The translations under genes were made by a program, and so were the position numbers. The notes under the pieces were generated by a model that was not told where the DNA came from, did not search any database, and saw nothing but the letters and a program-made list of their open reading frames with translations. Shown here piece after piece: positions 33,120 to 40,567 of a stretch of 64,000 nt of DNA. Positions within the stretch are counted from its first letter, which is position 1. Every line of letters starts with the position of its first letter. The DNA comes from Streptomyces violascens (GTDB taxonomy: Bacteria; Actinomycetota; Actinomycetes; Streptomycetales; Streptomycetaceae): assembly GCF_014649955.1 (NCBI RefSeq), contig NZ_BMUA01000019.1, positions 62,001 through 126,000 of the forward strand, read 5' to 3'.

Positions 33120-35078
33120 TTAAGGGGTGGGGGACGCGATGGCCCGGGCGGCTCGCACCTCCTGCCTCAGCGGGGCCAGCACGGATTCCTCGTCCCCCGA
33201 GAGCTCCGCCCGCACCTCCACCAGCGTCACGCTGGAGCGCAACCCCTGCGCCAGCTCACGAAGCTGAACCGCGATCTCCCTCGCCTCGCCCGCCGCAGGC
33301 GAGGCCGCCCCGTGATTCACCCGCACCCGCGCCGCCGTGGTGGCGTCCACGATCCGCTCGACGGCGACGACGAGGGGCCACCACGCCGCCGCACGGGGAC
33401 CCGTCGGCGGCGGCTCGGTCAACGCCCGCTGGAATTCGCTCCGTACGGTCGAGAGATCCCGGTACAGGCGGCGCCGGCGCCGGACCCGCTCCGCGCGGTC
33501 GTCCTCGGAGGAGAACGCGTACTCCACGTACTCCGCCGTCGCCGCCACCGCGTCCGCGAGCCGCGCCCCGATGCGGGTGTGCCAGCTCTCGGGCCACAGC
33601 AGATAGCCCGCGACCAGCGTGATCGCGCAGCCGATGAGGCTGTCCCACAGGCGGGGCATGACCAGGTTGAAGCCCTGGTGGTTGAGGACGTCCGAGAGGA
33701 GCAGGATCACCGGGGTGATGGCGGCCGTCTGGAAGGCGTACCCCTTCGCGGAGAAGGCGGGGATCAGCGCCGCGAGCAGCATCATCACCGGCACGTCCCA
33801 CCACCCGCGCGGCACCTCCGCGAGGACGGCCGCCGCGATGACGAGCCCGCCCGCCGTGCCGACCGCCCGCATCAGGGCCCGCGCGAAGACCGAGCCGAAG
33901 TCGGGCTTGAGGACGAAGACGATAGTCAGGGCGACCCAGTACGAGCGTTCCACCGGGACCACCGAGACCAGGGCCTGGGCGAGCCCGATGCACAGGGCGA
34001 GGCGGAGTCCGTAGCGCCAGGAGGCACCGGAGAGCAGGACGTTGCGGGCCGCGCGGCGGAACCGGATGCGCAGGGCGGCCGGGCGGCCGAGGCGGTCGTC
34101 GATGTTGGTGTGGTCGACGTCGGGGTTGTGCACCACGGCGAAGGCGTGCCGCAGCGCGGTGTCCAGGGCCCGCTCGGCCGGGGTCGCGGGCGCGGGCAGG
34201 TCCGGTTCGACCGCGCCGGTGCGGCCCTCGTCGACCGCGTCCGCCAACTGCCGTACGGCGGTGGGGATCGCGGCGTCCACGCCCCAGCCGCGCAGGTGCA
34301 CGGCGGGTGCCGCCTCGACGATCGGGATGACGACGTTGAGCTGCGCGAGCAGGCGCACCAGCTCCTCGCGGCGGCCGTGTTCGCGGGCCCGGCGGGCGAG
34401 GACCAGGTCGTAGGCGGTGTTGAGGGCCTGGGTGACGGCCTGGCGTCTGGTGTCGTACGCGTCCGTCGTGGCGGCCTCGATCGCTTCGGCGACCGCGCGA
34501 TAGGTCCCGGCGACGGCGTCCCGTTCGGGTTCGGTACGCCGCAGGGGCCAGCCGAGCAGGCTCAGGAGCAGCACGAACAGGCTGCCGAGGCTGAGCAGCA
34601 GCGGCGCCTTCCACCAGGGTCCCGGCATGGGCAGGCCCGCGCCGACGACGGCGTTGAGGAGGAGCAGGAGACCGGAGACCGAGGCCACCGCGCCGATCGT
34701 GGAGATCATCCCGGAGGCGAGCGCGACCAGTGTCAGCGCGGCGACCGCGAGCCAGCCGTGCCCGAAGACGAGGCTGCCGACGGTCACGCCGAGCGCGCCG
34801 AACAGCTGCGGCACGGCGATGTTGAAGATCCGCATCCGGTACGCGTCCGCGGTGTCGCCGATGACCCCGCTGAGCGCGCCCATGGAGGCGAGCGCGCCGT
34901 ACGCGCTCTGCCCGGTCGCCATCCCCACGGCCAGCGGCGCGGCCATCGCGATCGCGGCGCGGGCGACGGCCGGCCAGGGGATGGGGGTGGGGGCGGGCCG
35001 CAGCCCTGCGATGAGCCATTCCGGCGGCGCGAGCCGCCCCTGCCGTACGCCGTCCCCCGCCCGCTTCTGATCAGCCAT
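33120..35078 (-). CDS. FUSC-family aromatic acid exporter-like membrane protein
   Basis: A 652-aa protein with two sets of about five to six transmembrane helices (starting GQSAYGALASMGALSGVIGD and RYGLRLALCIGLAQALVSVV), each followed by a cytoplasmic helical region. This duplicated layout is typical of the FUSC/YccS/AaeB family. YWVALTIVFVLKPDFGSVFA is the best conserved segment. ATG 35078 begins MADQKRAG; the frame is open to 35114. Substrates in such exporters are often aromatic acids, but no neighbour clarifies it here. Confidence 0.88.
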   Translation of the reverse strand: MADQKRAGDGVRQGRLAPPEWLIAGLRPAPTPIPWPAVARAAIAMAAPLAVGMATGQSAYGALASMGALSGVIGDTADAYRMRIFNIAVPQLFGALGVTVGSLVFGHGWLAVAALTLVALASGMISTIGAVASVSGLLLLLNAVVGAGLPMPGPWWKAPLLLSLGSLFVLLLSLLGWPLRRTEPERDAVAGTYRAVAEAIEAATTDAYDTRRQAVTQALNTAYDLVLARRAREHGRREELVRLLAQLNVVIPIVEAAPAVHLRGWGVDAAIPTAVRQLADAVDEGRTGAVEPDLPAPATPAERALDTALRHAFAVVHNPDVDHTNIDDRLGRPAALRIRFRRAARNVLLSGASWRYGLRLALCIGLAQALVSVVPVERSYWVALTIVFVLKPDFGSVFARALMRAVGTAGGLVIAAAVLAEVPRGWWDVPVMMLLAALIPAFSAKGYAFQTAAITPVILLLSDVLNHQGFNLVMPRLWDSLIGCAITLVAGYLLWPESWHTRIGARLADAVAATAEYVEYAFSSEDDRAERVRRRRRLYRDLSTVRSEFQRALTEPPPTGPRAAAWWPLVVAVERIVDATTAARVRVNHGAASPAAGEAREIAVQLRELAQGLRSSVTLVEVRAELSGDEESVLAPLRQEVRAARAIASPTP

Positions 35079-35141
35079 GACCACACGACACCGTAAAAAG
35101 ATCACTTGGTGCAAACAGGGCGGCCAACAGAATCGTAAATG

Positions 35142-35162
35142 TTGTCCACAGCCTGTGGATAA
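35142..35162. promoter_or_regulatory. Inverted pair of DnaA-box-like 9-mers
   Basis: TTGTCCACA (35142-35150) and TGTGGATAA (35154-35162, complement TTATCCACA) face each other, 3 nt apart, next to an AT-rich stretch. TTGTCCACA is the preferred Streptomyces DnaA box and TTATCCACA the canonical one. They lie 64 nt upstream of the FUSC start. Confidence 0.6.
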
Positions 35163-35320
35163 TTATTTCGAATCCGACCCTTCCGAATCCGGCCGTCCCG
35201 GTGTGCCGCCGCTTCCGGATCATTCCCGAAACCGTCGCCCGCCCGGGCTCCCTACGATGCTGACCCGCCGGGACGGGGCCCGCATGTCGGCGCCGCTGCC
35301 GTCCCGTCCGGGCGGATGGG

Positions 35321-36340
35321 TCAGCCGCCGTACAGGCTGAGCCCCACGAGCAGCGCGCGGTGGTCGGTGCCGCGCAGTTTCAGGAAACGCGCGGACGTCG
35401 CCTTGAAGGAGTCGCCGTTCACCAGGACGTGGTCGATCTGGGTGCGCAGCGGGGTGGTGCGGTCGGCGGGCCAGGACCAGGTGCGCGACTGTCCGATGAG
35501 GCGGGCGCTGTCGTGCAGGGCGCCGTCGTCGAGCACGGAACGGAACAGGGCGTGGTCCTGGGTGGCGTTGAAGTCCCCGGCCAGGATGACCGGCTGCCCC
35601 TTCGCCGACTTCGCGAACTCCCTTACTCTGCCCAGCTCTTGATGCCATTTTCCGTCGTCGCCGGGCAGCGGCGGCGAGGGGTGCGCGAGCTGGAGCCGTA
35701 CGTCGCGCCCGCCGATGGTGGCCACCGCGCCGGGCATCGCCATCACCGACTCGATGGGCTCGGCCGGCTTCAGCGGAAACCGGCTCAGGATCGCCGATCC
35801 CGCGGAACCGTCCTCGCGTACGACATCGCGGTACGGGTAGTCGGCCTTCGGCAGGTCCGCGGCGAGCGCGTCGGAGCAGCGGAAGCTGCACTCCTCGACG
35901 AACACGACGTCGGGCTTCTCGCGCTTGACGGTGGCGATCAGATCGTCCGTCGCCCAGCCGAACTCGGTGTTGGACGTGAGGACGGTGAACTCCGCCAGGA
36001 TCGGGCCCTTCGGCCGGGTCGTGTCGGCGCCGTACGGCTGGGTGTACCAGCCGGTGACCGCGAGGACCGCCACGCCCCACACCATGCCGGTACGCCACCG
36101 CCCCAGCGCCGCGAGCACGAGCCCCGCGCCGCCCGGCACGAGCAGCCAGGGCAGGAAGGCGAGGGCCTGCGGCACGGGCGTGACCCCGTCCGAATCGGCG
36201 GCCCGGCACCCGACCACAGCGCTGACCCCGGCCAGGAGGAGCGCCCCGGCAAGCGCGGACACCACCCGCCAGGGATGCCGTCGCCGTACCTCGGACGCCG
36301 CCGCCAACGCCGGTACGGTCCCGGTGCCCAAGGTGTCCAA
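35321..36340 (-). CDS. Endonuclease/exonuclease/phosphatase-family protein, membrane-anchored
   Basis: A 339-aa protein with three N-terminal transmembrane helices (VVSALAGALLLAGVSAVVGC, FLPWLLVPGGAGLVLAALG, GMVWGVAVLAVTGW). The extracytoplasmic EEP domain has N in TVLTSNTEFG, E in VFVEECSFRC, GDFNATQDH, QIDHVLVNGD and the final GTDHRALLVG. These are the catalytic Asn/Glu/Asp/His positions of DNase I-like phosphoesterases. The substrate could be DNA, lipid or sugar phosphate. Confidence 0.88.
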   Translation of the reverse strand: MDTLGTGTVPALAAASEVRRRHPWRVVSALAGALLLAGVSAVVGCRAADSDGVTPVPQALAFLPWLLVPGGAGLVLAALGRWRTGMVWGVAVLAVTGWYTQPYGADTTRPKGPILAEFTVLTSNTEFGWATDDLIATVKREKPDVVFVEECSFRCSDALAADLPKADYPYRDVVREDGSAGSAILSRFPLKPAEPIESVMAMPGAVATIGGRDVRLQLAHPSPPLPGDDGKWHQELGRVREFAKSAKGQPVILAGDFNATQDHALFRSVLDDGALHDSARLIGQSRTWSWPADRTTPLRTQIDHVLVNGDSFKATSARFLKLRGTDHRALLVGLSLYGG

Positions 36341-36416
36341 GGCGGCCTGCCTCCCGCTAGCCGGTCACAGCGTTCGCATCCTCCCCCAAAGACGGCCCGG
36401 CACCCGGCACGGTTGC

Positions 36417-37199
36417 TCAAGCCTTTGCCCGCGCCGCCACCCGGTCGAGGAGCCCGCGCAGGGCCGCGTCGAAGACGGCGGGCTGTTCGAGATTGGGCAT
36501 GTGGGCGGCCGACTCGACGACGGTGAGCGTCGAGCCGGGGATCGCCGCGTGCATGGCCTCGGCGTCCGCGACCGGCGTGTACGTGTCGTCGCGGCCCACG
36601 ACCACCAGGGTGGGGACGTCGACGGTCGTCAACAGGGCCTGGTAGTCCCGGCGTTGTGCCCGTCCGCGCAGGGCCGCCGCCGCGCCCTCGGGGCGGGTGG
36701 AGGTCATCATCCGATGCACATGGACCCGTACGGACTCCTCCGCGTACGGCGCGACCATCTTGTCCAGGACCTCGTCCGCGTAGCCCTTCATGCCCTCGCG
36801 CAGGAGTCGGTCGGCCATCGCGTCGCGGGCGGCCCTGCCCTCGGGGGTCTCGGCGGCCGGGAAGGTGTCCGCGAGGACGAGGCCGTCGATCCGCTCCGGG
36901 AAGAGCCGGTAGCACTCCATGACGATCTGGCCGCCCATGGAAAGCCCGCCGAGCGTGAACCGCTCGATGCCGAGCGCGTCGGCCAGCGCCCGGACGTCCT
37001 CGGCGAAGTCGCCGAGCAGCGTGGCGCGGGTCCCGGCGGCGATGGGCGCGCTGCCGTAGCCGCGCAGGTCCGGGGCGACGACCCGGTGCGTACGCGAGAA
37101 CTCCGCGATCTGCGGGGCCCACATGCTGCGGTCGAAAGGGTGGCCGTGGACGAGCAACAGGGCGTCGCCCGTGCCCTCGTCGGTGTAGGTGCGGGACAT
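36417..37199 (-). CDS. Alpha/beta hydrolase
   Basis: A 260-aa hydrolase with oxyanion segment LLLVHGHPFDRSMWAPQIAE, nucleophile elbow GGLSMGGQ, acid in VVGRDDTYTP and His in ESAAHMPNLEQP. The fold is that of esterases/3-oxoadipate enol-lactonase-like enzymes. It is divergent from the MocR regulator gene, with only 92 nt between starts; this suggests that the regulator controls it. ATG 37199 is preferred over the upstream extension. Confidence 0.9.
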   Translation of the reverse strand: MSRTYTDEGTGDALLLVHGHPFDRSMWAPQIAEFSRTHRVVAPDLRGYGSAPIAAGTRATLLGDFAEDVRALADALGIERFTLGGLSMGGQIVMECYRLFPERIDGLVLADTFPAAETPEGRAARDAMADRLLREGMKGYADEVLDKMVAPYAEESVRVHVHRMMTSTRPEGAAAALRGRAQRRDYQALLTTVDVPTLVVVGRDDTYTPVADAEAMHAAIPGSTLTVVESAAHMPNLEQPAVFDAALRGLLDRVAARAKA

Positions 37200-37226
37200 G
37201 GTGAGGAGGCTAGGCGGGGGCAACTC

Positions 37227-37260
37227 CTCGGTGCAATAGGCTCTTTGCTCTCGGTGCAAT
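37227..37260. promoter_or_regulatory. Direct-repeat operator in the hydrolase-mocR promoter
   Basis: CTCGGTGCAAT occurs at 37227-37237 and again at 37250-37260, 23 bp apart and in the same orientation. MocR/PdxR-type regulators typically bind such direct repeats in their own divergent promoter. Confidence 0.6.
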
Positions 37261-37291
37261 CGAGGCTTTACGCAGGTGAAGGGGGCGGGGC

Positions 37292-38725
37292 GTGGATTAC
37301 CGCAGGGTGGCCGACGAGGTCGCGGGGGAGATCGAGTCCGGGGTGCTCAGGCCGGGCGACCGGCTGTCGGCCCAGCGGGCCTTCGCGCGCCGCCGCCGCA
37401 TCGCCGTCTCCACCGCGATCCGGGTGTACGGGGAACTCGGCCGCCGAGGCCTGGTGGTGGGGGAGGTGGGGCGCGGCACGTTCGTACGGGCCGCCCCGCC
37501 GCACCCGGGCTCGGTCCTCGCGGAGGACAGCGGGCGCACACCGGTGAACCTGGAGCTCAACTACCCGGTGGTGGAAGGGCAGTCGGAGCTGATGACCCGA
37601 TCGCTCGGGGGTCTGTTGCGGCCGGACGTCCTCACGGAGGCCACCCGCCCCGCGGCCGCCGACGGTACGGCTCGGGCGCGCGAGGCCGCGGCCGGGTTGC
37701 TGGCCCGGCCGGGCTGGCGGCCGCACCCCGACCGCGTCCTGTTCGCCGGGAACGGCCGCCAGGCGATTGCCGCCGCGCTGTCCGCACTGGTCCGCCCGGG
37801 TGCCCGGCTGGGCGTGGAAGAGCTGACGTATCCGCTGGTCAAGGCAGTCGCCGAACAACTCGGCATCGTGCTGGTGCCGCTGGCCATGGACACCCAGGGC
37901 GTGCTCCCCGAGGCGCTCGCGGCGGCCCATCGCCGCACCTCGCTGTCCGCGGTCTACCTCCAGCCCACGCTGCACAACCCGCTCACTCTGACGATGGGCT
38001 GGGAGCGGAGAGCTCAACTGGCCGTGCTATTGGGCGAGTTGGGGCTGATGGCGATCGAGGACACGACGTGGGCGTTCCTGGCGCCGACGACGGGTGGCGA
38101 GCGGGATGCAGCCCCGGGCACCCCGCAGGGCGGCGCCCCCGGCCCGCCGAGCGACAGCACCCCGCCCGGCGCCACCCCGGGAACCTCGCAGGGTGCGCCT
38201 CCGCCACCCCTGGCCGCATACGCACCCGCCCGCACCGTCCTCATCGACAGCCTCTCCAAGCGGCTCGCTCCCGGCCTGACCACGGGTTTCCTCGTGGTGC
38301 CCGAACCCCACACCGACGCCCTCGCCCAGGCCCTGCGGTCCGGGGCCTGGACGGCGGGCCGGTTCAATCTGGAGGCGGCCGTGCGGTGGGCCGGGGACGG
38401 GACCGTCGAGGCGGTCGGAGCCGCCAAGCGGGCCGACGCGGCCGCCCGGCACGCGCTGGTGCGGACGCACCTCGGCAGCTTCCGGGTGCGCAGCGACCCC
38501 GCCGCGTATTACTGCTGGTGGGAGCTGCCCGCACCGTGGCGGGCCGAGACGTTCGCGGCGGCCGCGGCCGAGCGGCTCGGGGTCGCGGTGACGCCGGGTA
38601 CGGCGTTCGCGGTGGGCGGCCGGGTGCCCACCGCGGTCAGGATTGGTCTGGCGACCCCGCCCGTACCGGTCCTGGCCGGGGCCCTTCGGCGGCTGGCCGA
38701 CCTCGCTTCCACAGTCGGCCCGTGA
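37292..38725 (+). CDS. MocR-type GntR regulator with aminotransferase domain
   Basis: A 477-aa MocR protein. The N-terminal GntR winged helix has YRRVADEVAGEIESGVLRPG and STAIRVYGELGRRGLVVGEV. The fold-type I aminotransferase-like domain carries the PLP lysine in LIDSLSKRLAPGLTTG (near 321). Between DTTWAFLAP and the PLP lysine is an unusual Gly/Pro-rich insert of about 40 residues, encoded by two imperfect direct repeats. GTG 37292 follows a GGGGGCGGGG stretch. It overlaps the convergent membrane gene by 89 nt. Confidence 0.9.
   Translation: MDYRRVADEVAGEIESGVLRPGDRLSAQRAFARRRRIAVSTAIRVYGELGRRGLVVGEVGRGTFVRAAPPHPGSVLAEDSGRTPVNLELNYPVVEGQSELMTRSLGGLLRPDVLTEATRPAAADGTARAREAAAGLLARPGWRPHPDRVLFAGNGRQAIAAALSALVRPGARLGVEELTYPLVKAVAEQLGIVLVPLAMDTQGVLPEALAAAHRRTSLSAVYLQPTLHNPLTLTMGWERRAQLAVLLGELGLMAIEDTTWAFLAPTTGGERDAAPGTPQGGAPGPPSDSTPPGATPGTSQGAPPPPLAAYAPARTVLIDSLSKRLAPGLTTGFLVVPEPHTDALAQALRSGAWTAGRFNLEAAVRWAGDGTVEAVGAAKRADAAARHALVRTHLGSFRVRSDPAAYYCWWELPAPWRAETFAAAAAERLGVAVTPGTAFAVGGRVPTAVRIGLATPPVPVLAGALRRLADLASTVGP
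38112..38202 (+). repeat. Direct repeat inside the mocR gene
   Basis: CCCCGGGCACCCCGCAGGGC (from 38112) and CCCCGGGAACCTCGCAGGGT (from 38175) are imperfect direct repeats 63 nt apart. They encode the Pro/Gly insert in the aminotransferase domain. Confidence 0.6.
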
Positions 38726-39554
38726 GCCAGGCCCCGAGCGCGAGCGCGAGCCCGAACGCGAGGACGGCCCAGGCCGCCGTGCTCAGGAAGTCGGTGAGCG
38801 CGTCGTAGACCGCCCCGGCTGCCGACGGATCGGAGTCCGCCGGGAGCCCGTCCAGCGTGAGCGACCTGCCGACGGCGACCAGGATGTGCAGAACCGCCGC
38901 GCCCACGGCCAGCCCGGTCCCCACCCCGATGAGGGCGCGGCGGTGGCGTACCGCGACGGCCACCGCCCCGCTCGCCGCCGCCAGACAGACGACCGCACCC
39001 CAGACGCCGACGCGCCTCAGCCACCGGAAGACGGTGCGGACCGGCCCGAGTTTCGTCGACTCGACGACGGTCAGGTCGGTGTGTTCCACGGGAATCTCGT
39101 TCGCGAACGGCACGCCGCGCACCTCCAGTTCGGTCTTGATCTGCCGGATCGCCGGGGCCAGGTCGATGCGAACGTCGTTGCCGTCGCCGTTGTGGGTGAG
39201 GGCGGAGAGGACGCTCGCGTGCGCGGCCCGGTTGGCGGTGTTCCACACGTCCTGGAAGGCGGAGGTGGTGGTGAAGGACCGCACGGCCCCGCCGATCAGC
39301 GAGGCGACCGGGGCCTGGAGCGGCCCGGCGTCGATGTTCCGCACGATCGCGTCGGTGACCTTGGCGGCCACCTCGCCGCGCACGGCCCGGTTCCCGGCGA
39401 GCGGTGCCATGGCGGCGACGTAACGGTCGCTGCTGCCGATCTTCGTCTTCGCCCAGGCGGCGATCGCGCCCAGCGGGACGAGGACGGCCGCAAGCACGAT
39501 CAGCACCGCCGACAGGAAGCTGCGCACCCGTCCACGAAATCCCGGGTTGCCCAT
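38637..39554 (-). CDS. Conserved membrane protein, about four transmembrane helices
   Basis: A 305-aa protein: N-terminal helix (FLSAVLIVLAAVLVPLGAIA), a large extracytoplasmic region of about 150 residues (SDRYVAAMAPLAGNRAVRGE, VRGVPFANEIPVEHTDLTVV) and three C-terminal helices (VGVWGAVVCLAAASGAVAVA to TAAWAVLAFGLALALGAWLT). It resembles uncharacterised actinobacterial membrane proteins. Its 3' end overlaps the mocR gene tail by 89 nt in convergent orientation. Confidence 0.8.
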   Translation of the reverse strand: MGNPGFRGRVRSFLSAVLIVLAAVLVPLGAIAAWAKTKIGSSDRYVAAMAPLAGNRAVRGEVAAKVTDAIVRNIDAGPLQAPVASLIGGAVRSFTTTSAFQDVWNTANRAAHASVLSALTHNGDGNDVRIDLAPAIRQIKTELEVRGVPFANEIPVEHTDLTVVESTKLGPVRTVFRWLRRVGVWGAVVCLAAASGAVAVAVRHRRALIGVGTGLAVGAAVLHILVAVGRSLTLDGLPADSDPSAAGAVYDALTDFLSTAAWAVLAFGLALALGAWLTGRLWKRGRPAAEGPRPGPVRAGSPDQS

Positions 39555-39623
39555 CGGCGCGCGCGGGTGTGGGCTATATGGGGGACGCACACAGTGCCCC
39601 GGGCAAGCGGAAGGAGTGCTGCC

Positions 39624-40031
39624 ATGGCCGCACACGCTTCGGTACCCGCCACGAGCCACCGCGCGAACCGCCGTACGGCTCCCCATCTGAGCAGGGCCGT
39701 CCTCGCGATCCCCGTCGTCCTGGGGGTGATGTACGGGCTGTACACCTTCGCCAACCAGCGCGGCGGCGGTGCGATCACCGGCGGCCAGATCGTCCTCGGC
39801 GTCGTGTCGGGCCTGGCCGTGATCGGCCTGGGCATCGGCCTCCTCAGCATCCAGTCCGCCCTGCCCCGCGAGCTCCGCGCGGCGGCGTACGGCACGCTGT
39901 TCGGCGCGGCGATGGGCTTCCTGTACAGCCTGTCCGACCACAGCGTGCTGAAGTCGTCGGGCATGGGGGCGATCTTCGGCGGCGTGATGTTCCTGGTGTC
40001 GTTCTACTGGTTCTACACACACGAGGACTGA
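39624..40031 (+). CDS. Small membrane protein, four helices
   Basis: A 135-aa protein with helices at about 24-44 (LSRAVLAIPVVLGVMYGLYT), 52-72, 84-103 and 112-130 (GMGAIFGGVMFLVSFYWFYT). AAGGAG lies 9 nt before the ATG. Family unknown. Confidence 0.8.
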   Translation: MAAHASVPATSHRANRRTAPHLSRAVLAIPVVLGVMYGLYTFANQRGGGAITGGQIVLGVVSGLAVIGLGIGLLSIQSALPRELRAAAYGTLFGAAMGFLYSLSDHSVLKSSGMGAIFGGVMFLVSFYWFYTHED

Positions 40032-40110
40032 CCAGCCATCGGTCCTCCCGGCCCCGGGCGGCCTCCCCCGTACCCTGGAACGCACCAGTACGGGACGGAG
40101 GAGGCGACCG

Positions 40111-40239
40111 GTGGCCGACAGCGAGAAGAGCCAGGAGCGCAGCATTGCCCTGCGCGCGGGCTTCTACATCTTCGGCACCCATGTCTTCGCCGGCTTCGTG
40201 TGGCTGCTGTTCTACGTGGGCGGCCACGCCCACAAGTAG
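40111..40239 (+). CDS. DUF6126-like small membrane protein, 42 aa
   Basis: Starts MADSEKSQERSIALRAGFYI with one transmembrane helix (FGTHVFAGFVWLLFYVGGHA) and ends HK. GGAGGAG is 6 nt ahead of the GTG, an excellent site. It matches my memory of the short DUF6126 proteins that are common in Streptomyces. Its function is unknown. Confidence 0.8.
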   Translation: MADSEKSQERSIALRAGFYIFGTHVFAGFVWLLFYVGGHAHK

Positions 40240-40567
40240 GGCGGCTAAACGGGCCCCCGCCACGTGTGGGCTCCGCCCACAGGCCCGGGCCACATGGAGC
40301 CCCGGCACATAGCCCCCGGCCACATAGGTGCTCTGCCCATGGCGCCCACCCACATATGGCCCCCACCCGTGTGCAGCCCGCCCACAAGTAGCCCCGGATA
40401 CCCCCAACAACTAGTCCCCGCAGGGGAGTTCGGGATTCCGAATCTGCTGTTAACCTCCCGGCTACTCGCATGCTGGGCCCGAGCCGGGCGGCTTCTCTAT
40501 CCTCGCGCGGCATGCACGCGCGGCTTCGCGTACCCCGCATGCTTCCCACGCATGAGGCGGAGTACTT
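40240..40567. other. Intergenic region with CACAT/CCCACA repeats and a palindrome
   Basis: About 130 nt after the small gene contain repeated CCACA/CACAT words (GGGCCACATGG, CGGCACATAG, CGGCCACATAG, ACCCACATATGG) and a second GCCCACAAGTAG identical to the end of the small gene. Further on, TTCGG-N4-CCGAA (40429-40442) lies upstream of the secreted FG-GAP gene and may be an operator. Confidence 0.5.

Noticed and set aside
36417..37259. Longer hydrolase start at 37259
   Set aside because: It would run through the MocR operator repeats; MSRTYTDEGTGDALL from 37199 fits the family.
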